The position numbers and the translations under genes were made by a program. A stretch of 64,000 bases of DNA from assembly GCA_963582065.1 (NCBI GenBank), contig CAUZRQ010000017.1:1-64000 (forward strand), written 5' to 3'. Of this stretch, positions 1-7,287 are shown one piece after another. The notes beneath the pieces were generated by a model that saw only the letters and a program-made list of their open reading frames with translations, was not told where the DNA came from and ran no database searches. The stretch's first letter is position 1. Each line of letters starts with the position of its first letter. The DNA is from UBA8437 sp963582065 (GTDB lineage Bacteria > Planctomycetota > Planctomycetia > Planctomycetales > Planctomycetaceae).

Positions 1-150
1 GAAGGACGGCAAGGGGAAGGACGGCAAGGGGAAGGACGGCAAGGGGAAGGACGGCAAGGGGAAGGACGGCAAGGGGAAGGACGGCAAGGGGAAGGACGGC
101 AAGGGGAAGGATGGCAAGGGGAAGGACGGCAAGGGGAAGGACGGCAAGAG
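1..150 (+). repeat. 15-bp coding tandem repeat (KDGKG)n
   Basis: About ten head-to-tail copies of the 15-base unit gaaggacggcaaggg are present. They are almost identical: one copy has GAT for GAC near 106-120, and the last copy degenerates. The unit length is a multiple of three, so copy-number change keeps the frame. The array runs off the left edge, so its full length is unknown. Confidence 0.95.
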
Positions 151-1009
151 TCAACAGGGGCAGCAGTCAAAGCAGGACGACGACAAGACCCCGGGGCGTG
201 ATGAGATCGAGCGTGCGCAGCGGGAGATGGAGCGTGCGATCGAGGAACTCAAGAAGAAATCGCGTGACGCGGCTGCCGATCACCAAGACAAGGCTCTCAA
301 GGACCTGTTGGTGGCCAAGGAGAAGCTCGAAGAGATTCTGCGTCAACTGCGGGAAGAAGAGCGGAAGCTGTTGCTGGCGGCTCTGGAAGCTCGGTTCCAG
401 AAGATGCTGGCCATGCAGTTGGCTGTCTTCCAGGGCACGATCACCCTGGGTCAGGTATCGGCTGATGCCTGGGTTGGTCGGCACACGACGCAGTCGATCA
501 AGCTGGCCCGCGATGAGGAGGAGATTGCCGTCGAGGCAATCAAGGCTCTGACGTTGTTGAAGGAAGAAGGCTCGTCGGTGGCGTTTCCCGAAGCGGTTAT
601 CGAGTTGCGTGAGGACATGCTGGTGGTGTCTCGTCGGCTCGAGGAATCGAAGGTCGGTAAGCTGACTCGGGCGATAGAAAAGGACATCATCGAGTCGCTC
701 GAGGAGATGATCGACGCGTTGCAGAAGGAACTCGAGAAGACCGAGGACGAGAAAAAGGAACAGGAACAGAAAAAACAGCAGCAGCAGCAGCAAGACCAGG
801 AACCGCCGTTGGTGGACAAGCTGGCCGAGTTGAAGATGCTGCGAGCGTTGCAGTTGCGTGTCAATCGGAGGACACGGCGGTTGGCTCGTCTGATTGACGG
901 TGAGCAGGCCAAGGACAACGACGTGATTCAACAGTTGAAGGACCTGGCTCGTCGGCAGGCCCGGGTGCAGAAGGCCGCCCGGGACCTGGCCACCGGGCGC
1001 AACCGTTAG
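2..1009 (+). CDS. KDGKG-repeat coiled-coil protein, 5' end outside window
   Basis: The reading frame is open from the window edge to the TAG at 1007-1009, so the start and any signal peptide lie upstream of base 1. The first 49 or so visible residues are a tandem KDGKG repeat. A Gln/Asp-rich linker follows, then about 260 residues that are strongly helical and charged, with Glu/Lys/Arg heptad-like stretches and a short poly-Gln run. The segment around 'VAFPEAVIELREDM' resembles a helical protein I associate with planctomycetes, usually unannotated. The next gene begins 22 bases downstream on the same strand, so it probably heads the NPCBM/protease operon. No enzymatic motif is visible. Function is unknown; a structural or scaffolding role in the envelope is only an inference. 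Confidence 0.8.
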   Translation, partial: KDGKGKDGKGKDGKGKDGKGKDGKGKDGKGKDGKGKDGKGKDGKGKDGKSQQGQQSKQDDDKTPGRDEIERAQREMERAIEELKKKSRDAAADHQDKALKDLLVAKEKLEEILRQLREEERKLLLAALEARFQKMLAMQLAVFQGTITLGQVSADAWVGRHTTQSIKLARDEEEIAVEAIKALTLLKEEGSSVAFPEAVIELREDMLVVSRRLEESKVGKLTRAIEKDIIESLEEMIDALQKELEKTEDEKKEQEQKKQQQQQQDQEPPLVDKLAELKMLRALQLRVNRRTRRLARLIDGEQAKDNDVIQQLKDLARRQARVQKAARDLATGRNR

Positions 1010-1031
1010 CCGAACAGGCTTCGGGGGGATC

Positions 1032-2309
1032 ATGCGGCGAACGGCTCACTGGCAGGCCCTCTTGCGGCCCCTGGTTTTGGCATCTTGCCTTGTGCTGGTG
1101 TTGGTGCCGGTGGCCGTCGGGCAGCAGACCGTCGAGGTATTGACCCTGCGGAATCAGCCTCATCCCGTGGCCATCGGTGGTGGTGGTTACGTGTTGGCCG
1201 GAGAGAAGGTTTCGGGTCGCCTGGTCGCGTTGACGCAGGCCGGGATTACGGTCGAGGGGAAGAGTGGTCGTCTCCCACTGGTACCCACTGGCGACGTACT
1301 GGACGTTCGCTTTTCGTTGACCAAACCGGTGACGAGACTGTCGAAGCCGGCTGCGGCCTGGGTTCGATTGGTTGACGGGAGTCGGATCGGTTGCCGGGCC
1401 GTGGCAGCGACACCCAAGCAGGTGAAATTGCAGACACAGCACCTGGGGGAACTGGCGGTTCCGGCCGCGCGGATTTCGGCCATCCGATTCGGGAAGGCAC
1501 AACGAGGAGTGGTCGATTCGTGGCGGGACCTGCTGGGCCGCGAGATCAAGCGGGACCGGCTGGTGATCCTCAAGGGCAAGACCCTGGATTATCTCGACGG
1601 TGTTGTTGGCGAGGTCAATGACGAGCAGATCAAGTTCTTGCTCGACGGAGACGAGATTCCGGTGCCACTGCAACGGGTCTACGGGATCATCTTCTTCCGC
1701 AAGGCGACGACCTCCCAGGGGGCCGCTCCGATAGTGTGCCAGGCGGCATTGCGTAGCGGAGACGCGTTTGGGCTGACCTCGGTCAGCGTTGACGACAAGA
1801 CCTGTCACGGCGTTCTGGTCGGTGGTGCCAAGGTCAGCCTGCCCGTCGCACAACTTGAACGGCTCGACTTTGCTGCCAGCCGGATCATCCATCTGTCGGC
1901 GATGACGCCTCGAGATGTCGAGCACGTCCCGTATTTCGACGTGACCTGGAAGTACCGTCGCGACCGCAACCTGGATGGTGGGCCGTTGAAGGTTGGTGGG
2001 CAACGATTCGCGCGAGGTCTGGCACTGCATTCCAAGACGCGACTGGTCTACGCCCTGGCCGCCCATCACCGGCGGTTCCAGGCGTGGATGGGGATCGACG
2101 CGTTGGTCGGTCGCAGGGGAAACGTGCACGTGGTGATTTCGGCCGACGGCAAGACGTTGCTCGAGACCGATGTCAAGGGGACCGACAAGCCGCGGCTGGT
2201 GGACCTGGACGTGACCGGCCGGCGGGAATTGCAGATCCTGGTCGATTTCGGCGGCGACCTCGATATCGCCGATCACCTTGATCTGGCTGATGCCAGGTTG
2301 GTCCGCTAG
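1032..2309 (+). CDS. Secreted NPCBM-domain protein
   Basis: The 425-aa product starts at ATG 1032 behind a G-rich ribosome-binding stretch. An N-terminal signal peptide (about residues 1-30, ending in 'AVGQQ') predicts export. The middle part contains repeated beta-strand-rich segments. The last 130 or so residues fit the NPCBM/NEW2 carbohydrate-binding fold: 'DVTWKYRRDRNLDGGPL', then 'RFARGLALHSKTRLVYAL', then a 'GIDALVGRRGNV' core. NPCBM domains bind glycans at the N-terminus of glycosidases, but no hydrolase domain is present here, so it may be a lectin-like or anchoring protein. It lies between the KDGKG protein and three trypsin/PDZ proteins, probably in one operon. The domain call is fairly safe; the ligand is unknown. 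Confidence 0.8.
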   Translation: MRRTAHWQALLRPLVLASCLVLVLVPVAVGQQTVEVLTLRNQPHPVAIGGGGYVLAGEKVSGRLVALTQAGITVEGKSGRLPLVPTGDVLDVRFSLTKPVTRLSKPAAAWVRLVDGSRIGCRAVAATPKQVKLQTQHLGELAVPAARISAIRFGKAQRGVVDSWRDLLGREIKRDRLVILKGKTLDYLDGVVGEVNDEQIKFLLDGDEIPVPLQRVYGIIFFRKATTSQGAAPIVCQAALRSGDAFGLTSVSVDDKTCHGVLVGGAKVSLPVAQLERLDFAASRIIHLSAMTPRDVEHVPYFDVTWKYRRDRNLDGGPLKVGGQRFARGLALHSKTRLVYALAAHHRRFQAWMGIDALVGRRGNVHVVISADGKTLLETDVKGTDKPRLVDLDVTGRRELQILVDFGGDLDIADHLDLADARLVR

Positions 2310-2378
2310 GAGTTTTTTCCGACGGAATTCGGTCACATGATCGGCAGCCGGTGACGACAACTGGGAGGCAGAGGCGAC

Positions 2379-4145
2379 GTGAGAGTTTTCAAGCGACATG
2401 GGTGCCCGGGCTGCCGTTGGTGGCCGGTAGTGATCGTGCTCCTGCTTGTGGCCGTACTGCCGCGGACGACTCGTGCGGTTGATCCGGCGGTGCTGGCAGC
2501 CGAGGCGAAGCGGATCGAAGTGGCCTCACGCCTGGCGTCGAGCGTGGTGGCGATTTTTTCTCGAGGCGGGAAGGGGGGCGGGTCGGGGGTGGTGATCAGT
2601 TCCGACGGTTACGCCCTGACCAATTTTCACGTCACCCGGGGGGCCGGCACGTTCATGAAGTGTGGGCTCAATGACGGACGACTCTACGACGCGGTGATCG
2701 TTGGCATCGATCCGACCGGAGATGTCGCGCTGGTGAAACTCCTGGGTCGCGACGATTTTCCTCACGCCCAACTCGGTGACAGCGACAAGCTGAAGGTCGG
2801 CGATTGGACCTTCGCGATGGGCAACCCGTTTCTGCTGGCGACCGACTTTCAGCCGACGGTGACCTACGGCATCGTCAGTGGATTGCACCGCTACCAGTAT
2901 CCGGCCGGAACGATTCTCGAATACACCGACTGCATCCAGATCGACACGTCGATCAACCCGGGCAACTCGGGCGGCCCACTGTTCTCCGCGGGCGGACAAC
3001 TGGTGGGGATCAACGGGCGGGGATCGTTCGAGAAGCGGGGCCGAGTCAATTCGGGGGCTGGCTACGCCATCTCGATCAACCAGATCAAGCTCTTCATGGA
3101 CCATCTCCGCAGCGGCCGTGTCGTCGATCACGCCACGCTGGGGGCGACAGTGACGACCCGCGAGGATGGTGCGGTCGTCGTCGACGGGATACTGGACGAA
3201 TCCGAGGCTTACCGACGCGGGCTCCGCGTGGGAGACGAGCTCATCTCGTTCGCCGGCCGGCCGCTGAGGAGCGTCAACCAGTTCAAGAACATCCTGGGGA
3301 TCTACCCCAAGGGATGGAAACTGCCTCTGGTCTTTCGACGCGAGCAGGTGCGAACCGAGGTGGTGCTGCGGTTGCGGGCGCTGCACCGGGCCAGCGAATT
3401 GACAGGACCGCCCAAGGCCGACCGACCTCGTCGCGGAAGGCCCCGGCCCGGTCAACCCGGACGACCCAAGAGACAGCCTCGCCGCGGTCGCCGTCCCCCG
3501 GCTGCCAAGCCGCCGGAAAAGTACAAGCATCTCTTCGTCAAGAAGACCGGCTTCGCCAACTACTATTTCAATCAGCAGGAACAGAAGCGGGTGATGAGGG
3601 AAGTGACCCGGCTGGGTGATTTCACCAGTGCGGCGGGAGCGTGGGTGCTGGCCGGCAAGACGGCTGCCGGAGACGCGTACCAACTGACCCTGGCCGAGGC
3701 CGGCGTCGGACTCTCCTGGAAACAGAAGGCGTATTTCCAGGAACTCGAGTCGGCTGAACCGCTCGACGAGCCGAAGGGCAGTGGCGGATTCCTGTACGCG
3801 ATGCAGATGTGGAAGACCTTCCTTGCCAACCGGACGAAAGGCTTTGGCGAGTTCTACTACCTGGGCAGCGAGCCGCTGGATGGATCTGGCGCCCGTGTTG
3901 ACGTCATGATCAGCGAACTTGGCAATGTCCGCTGCCGCTGGTACCTCGATCGCAAGCAGGGTCGGTTGCTGGGGTTTGATTCTCAACGGGAAGAGGACAC
4001 CGACGAGTGCGAGGTGCGGTTGACCGGGGATATCGAATCCGGCGGACGGCACTGGCCGAAGGCGATCGTGGTTCGTTCGGGGGGACAGGCGGTCGCGAGT
4101 TTTGGAGTCGCGACGGTGACTGTCCGGAAGGAGGCGGCGAAATGA
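2379..4145 (+). CDS. HtrA-like trypsin/PDZ serine protease with intact triad
   Basis: The 588-aa product starts at GTG 2379 with a GGGAGG ribosome-binding site upstream. A signal peptide or anchor covers residues 14-32. A trypsin-like domain follows with a full catalytic triad: His84 in 'TNFHV', Asp115 in 'GDVALVK' and Ser197 in 'NPGNSGGPL'. One PDZ domain lies at about 250-335. A Pro/Arg/Lys-rich linker at about 350-385 leads to a C-terminal region of roughly 200 residues that I do not recognise. DegP/HtrA proteins degrade or sense misfolded envelope proteins, and this is probably the active member of the cluster. Its TGA overlaps the ATG of the next gene (ATGA), indicating translational coupling with a paralogue that has lost the nucleophile. 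Confidence 0.88.
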   Translation: MRVFKRHGCPGCRWWPVVIVLLLVAVLPRTTRAVDPAVLAAEAKRIEVASRLASSVVAIFSRGGKGGGSGVVISSDGYALTNFHVTRGAGTFMKCGLNDGRLYDAVIVGIDPTGDVALVKLLGRDDFPHAQLGDSDKLKVGDWTFAMGNPFLLATDFQPTVTYGIVSGLHRYQYPAGTILEYTDCIQIDTSINPGNSGGPLFSAGGQLVGINGRGSFEKRGRVNSGAGYAISINQIKLFMDHLRSGRVVDHATLGATVTTREDGAVVVDGILDESEAYRRGLRVGDELISFAGRPLRSVNQFKNILGIYPKGWKLPLVFRREQVRTEVVLRLRALHRASELTGPPKADRPRRGRPRPGQPGRPKRQPRRGRRPPAAKPPEKYKHLFVKKTGFANYYFNQQEQKRVMREVTRLGDFTSAAGAWVLAGKTAAGDAYQLTLAEAGVGLSWKQKAYFQELESAEPLDEPKGSGGFLYAMQMWKTFLANRTKGFGEFYYLGSEPLDGSGARVDVMISELGNVRCRWYLDRKQGRLLGFDSQREEDTDECEVRLTGDIESGGRHWPKAIVVRSGGQAVASFGVATVTVRKEAAK

Positions 4146-5227
4146 TGGGGACCCGGGTCATTTCAACGGTTCTCACACTGCTGGCTGCAGTTGTGGCATG
4201 GCCGTCGGTCGCCGTCGGCCAGTCGGTGTACTCGACGATCCAGCGCGTCCAGCAGCGGACCGTCAAGGTCTTCGGTGCCGGTGGCATCAAAAGACTGCAC
4301 TCCTACAGCACGGGGTTTGTGGTGTCTTCGGCCGGTCACGTGGCGACCGTCTGGAGCCATGTGCTGGATACAGAGGAGTTGATCGTTGTGCTGGCCGATG
4401 GCCGCAAGATTCCCGCCAAGGTATTGGGAGCCGAGCCCCAACTCGACCTGGCTGTGCTCGAATTGAAGGGGGACGACCTGGAACTGTCCGCGTGGGATCT
4501 CGAGGCCGATTCTTCAGATGCCGGTCCAGGAACGCGGGTTCTGGGGTTCAGCAACATGTTCCGCGTGGCCACCGGTGACGAAATGGTGTCGGTGATGCAT
4601 GGCGTGGTGGCGGCCAAGGCCCCGCTGACGACACGTAGTGGAGCGTTTGAAACGTCCTACGAGGGCACGGCGTACATCGTCGATGCGGTGACCAACAACC
4701 CGGGCGCCGGGGGTGGCGTGTTGACGACCCGGGGAGGACGTTTGCTGGGGATGATCGGCAAGGAATTGCGGAACGCGGCAAGCAACACATGGGTGAATTA
4801 CGCGGTCCCGATGTCTGAGTTGAAACTGCCGATCCAGCAGATCATTGCCGGCAAGTACCGTGCCCGTCAGCGCGGGCCGGACGAGACGGATGCGGTGGCG
4901 AGATTTCGGCCGCTGGAGTTCGGCATCGTGCTGGTGCCGGATGTGCTGTTTCGAACACCGGCTTTCATCGACCGGGTGCAGCCCGGGTCGGCCGCGGCCA
5001 CTGCCGGGTTGCAGCCGGATGACCTGGTGCTGTTCGTCAACGGCGATCTGGTGCAGTCGTGCCGAGTGCTCAAGCAGCGGCTCGGGCGGATCGATGCCGG
5101 TGGCACACTGAAATTGACCGTACGGCGTGGCGACAAGTTGGTGCCGGTCGAGATGCCGGTGCCCGACAAGCCGTTGACGCCGGCACCGGGACAGGCCAAG
5201 ACGAAGCCGCCCGGGGGGAGCAAGTGA
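4142..5227 (+). CDS. Trypsin/PDZ pseudoprotease (catalytic Ser lost)
   Basis: The start is taken at ATG 4142 because it overlaps the preceding stop as ATGA and opens directly onto a signal peptide (residues 1-26, ending 'SVAVGQS'); a second ATG follows at 4145. The product is 361 aa. The trypsin fold is recognisable with His73 in 'WSHV' and Asp102 in 'LDLAVLEL'. The nucleophile motif reads NPGAGGG at 186-192 instead of NPGNSGG, so the serine position is Gly190. A PDZ domain occupies about 265-345. The protein should therefore bind but not cleave substrates. It shares base 5227 with the next gene. A regulatory or adaptor role for the upstream active protease is an inference from the arrangement. 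Confidence 0.85.
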   Translation: MMGTRVISTVLTLLAAVVAWPSVAVGQSVYSTIQRVQQRTVKVFGAGGIKRLHSYSTGFVVSSAGHVATVWSHVLDTEELIVVLADGRKIPAKVLGAEPQLDLAVLELKGDDLELSAWDLEADSSDAGPGTRVLGFSNMFRVATGDEMVSVMHGVVAAKAPLTTRSGAFETSYEGTAYIVDAVTNNPGAGGGVLTTRGGRLLGMIGKELRNAASNTWVNYAVPMSELKLPIQQIIAGKYRARQRGPDETDAVARFRPLEFGIVLVPDVLFRTPAFIDRVQPGSAAATAGLQPDDLVLFVNGDLVQSCRVLKQRLGRIDAGGTLKLTVRRGDKLVPVEMPVPDKPLTPAPGQAKTKPPGGSK

Positions 5228-7230
5228 TGAGGGCAGTGAGGGTGCCGGAATGGCGGATGGGACGGGTGACCGGTTGGTTGTCCTTCTGCCTGGTTGCTGC
5301 GGCGGCGGGATCGGCGGTGGCCCAGGACCTGACCGTCGTGGATCTCGAGACCCGCGAAGAGCAGGCGTTCAAGGAGGCTTCGGCGGTGGTGGCACCCGCG
5401 GTGGTCCGTATCCAGACCGTTGGCGGTCTCGATCGTGTCGGACGCATATTGACCGGGACGGCCGCGACGACCGGCGTCGTGGTTTCGCCGGATGGTTATG
5501 TCATCTCCAGTGCCTTCAACTTCGTTTCGCGGCCGGCGTCGGTGCTGGTCACCTTGTCGGACGGACGTCGATTTCCGGCCAAGATCGTCGCCAACGACCG
5601 GGCGAGGATGTTGACGTTGTTGAAGATCGACGTCGTCGGGTTGGCGGTGCCCAAGACGGCACCTCGAGACGGATTTCGAGTCGGCCAGTGGGCAATCGCC
5701 ATGGGGCGGACCTACGAAAGTCCTCTGCCGAATCTCTCGGTCGGAATCGTCAGCGCGCTGAACCGAATCTGGGGACGGGCCCTGCAGACCGACGCCAAGA
5801 TATCACCGGCCAACTACGGTGGTCCACTGGTCGACATCCAGGGTCGGGTAATCGGCGTGCTTGTTCCGCTTTCGCAACGCCAGGCCGGACAAACTGCGGG
5901 GGTCGAGTGGTACGACTCGGGGATCGGTTTCGCGATTCCGATGGTCGACATCCTGGGGACGCTGCCGAGGTTGAAGGCCGGCGAGGACCTGCTGCCGGGA
6001 TTGATGGGCATCACCTTGAAGCCGGGCGACGTCTACGCGTCGGCGGCGGTCATCGACCGTGTCCGGTTCAATTCGCCGGCGGAGAAGGCCGGCCTGAAAC
6101 CCGGTGACGTGATCGTCTCGGTCGACGGACAGGCGATCAAGAGACTGGTGCAGGTCCGGCACGCGCTGGGCAACAAGTATGCCGGCGAGACGATCACGGT
6201 GCTGGTCAAGCGTGGCGAGAAGTCGGTGGAACAGAAGATCGAACTCACCGGAAAACTCGAACCCTACACCCCGGTCTTTCTCGGACTGCTCCCTGTCCGC
6301 AAGAAACTGGGTGAGGCGTCTGACGGCGTGACCGTACGAGGGATTCTGCCCGAGAGTCCTGCGTCCAAGGCGATGATTCGCCCGGGTGACCGGGTGGTGC
6401 AGTTGGACGACAAGGCGGTGGTCGACCTGGCCGGGCTGTTCGATGCGATCAGCCGGCGAAGGGTGGGAGACGAAGTCAAGGTGCACGTTGATCGGGGGGG
6501 TGCGAAGCAGATGCTGACGGCCAGGTTGGCGGTCGTTCCCTCCGAGGTGCCCGCGGTGCTCGAGTCCGACGTGATCGTTGCACCCGACCCGAAACCGGCC
6601 GATCTGCCCAAGACCGGTCGATTCAACCAGGATCTCACCGGCCACGATCACAGCTTCTGGGCATATGTTCCCGAAACCTACAACCCGGCACACGGCTACG
6701 GGTTGGTCGTCTGGATCCACCCGGGCAGTGACACGATGGAAGCCGACATCCACGACCTCTGGAAACCGATCTGTGACGAGCGTGGGTTGATCCTGGTTGG
6801 TCCGCGGGCCAAGGAGATCGCCGGTTGGAGTCTCAACGAGGCCGGGTTCATCGAGGCTCTCGTCCAGGAGATGCAGCAGAAGTACCGGATCGACAGTCAG
6901 CGGATCGTGCTGCACAGTTACTCGGACGGTTGCCGTTTTTCCTTCCACCTGGCCTTCAAGTACCGGTCGCTGTTCCGTGGTGTGGCGGCGTCATCCGAGC
7001 CCCTGAAGATCGCACCGCCGGAGAATCGTCCCGATGTCCGGCTGCAGTTCTTCTTCTCGTGCGGTGACAAGGACAACCTCTACCGCCTGGTGCAGCAGAC
7101 GCGAAAACGGCTCACGGCGATGAAGTTCCCTGTCGTCTTGACGACCGTGCCCGGCGAGGGACACAGCTATCCCCCGATCCCGGTGCTCGACGCCATTGCC
7201 CGCTGGATCGACATGCTCGACCGGATTTAG
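5227..7230 (+). CDS. Degenerate trypsin/double-PDZ protein fused to alpha/beta hydrolase
   Basis: ATG 5227 overlaps the previous TGA by one base and is followed by a signal peptide (residues 11-33, ending 'AVAQD'). The product is 667 aa. Residues 50-260 align with trypsin folds, but all three triad positions are replaced: Asn98 for His, Met128 for Asp and Tyr197 for Ser ('SPANYGGPL'). Two PDZ domains follow at about 270-360 and 365-450. Residues 477-667 resemble an esterase-type alpha/beta hydrolase: 'FWAYVPETYNP', 'WIHPG', a nucleophile elbow 'SYSDG' with Ser566, Asp614 or Asp616 in 'CGDKDN', and His646 in 'GEGHSYPP'. Peptide-bond cleavage by the first domain is unlikely; the C-terminal domain could still be a working hydrolase. 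Its substrate is unknown. Confidence 0.85.
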   Translation: MRAVRVPEWRMGRVTGWLSFCLVAAAAGSAVAQDLTVVDLETREEQAFKEASAVVAPAVVRIQTVGGLDRVGRILTGTAATTGVVVSPDGYVISSAFNFVSRPASVLVTLSDGRRFPAKIVANDRARMLTLLKIDVVGLAVPKTAPRDGFRVGQWAIAMGRTYESPLPNLSVGIVSALNRIWGRALQTDAKISPANYGGPLVDIQGRVIGVLVPLSQRQAGQTAGVEWYDSGIGFAIPMVDILGTLPRLKAGEDLLPGLMGITLKPGDVYASAAVIDRVRFNSPAEKAGLKPGDVIVSVDGQAIKRLVQVRHALGNKYAGETITVLVKRGEKSVEQKIELTGKLEPYTPVFLGLLPVRKKLGEASDGVTVRGILPESPASKAMIRPGDRVVQLDDKAVVDLAGLFDAISRRRVGDEVKVHVDRGGAKQMLTARLAVVPSEVPAVLESDVIVAPDPKPADLPKTGRFNQDLTGHDHSFWAYVPETYNPAHGYGLVVWIHPGSDTMEADIHDLWKPICDERGLILVGPRAKEIAGWSLNEAGFIEALVQEMQQKYRIDSQRIVLHSYSDGCRFSFHLAFKYRSLFRGVAASSEPLKIAPPENRPDVRLQFFFSCGDKDNLYRLVQQTRKRLTAMKFPVVLTTVPGEGHSYPPIPVLDAIARWIDMLDRI

Positions 7231-7253
7231 TTCCGGATCCCGCGATGCCGGGT

Positions 7254-7278
7254 GGATGATGGAAGATCCATCGCATCC
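7254..7278. terminator. Hairpin between convergent genes
   Basis: GGATGATGG and CCATCGCATCC form a stem with a two-base bulge around an AAGAT loop. It sits in the 57-base gap between the stop at 7230 (+) and the stop at 7288 (-), where a bidirectional terminator would be expected. No T-run follows on either strand, so this is tentative. Confidence 0.35.
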
Positions 7279-7287
7279 TCGGGGTGA

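Noticed and set aside
1..150. Tandem repeat as a CRISPR array
   Set aside because: The units are contiguous without spacers and are translated in frame with the following protein. The same applies to the arrays near 60041 and 61524.
861..4052. Long minus-strand open frames (861-2399 and 2526-4052) opposite the NPCBM and protease genes
   Set aside because: The + strand proteins have signal peptides and domain motifs; these antisense frames are Arg/Pro/His-rich with no motif.
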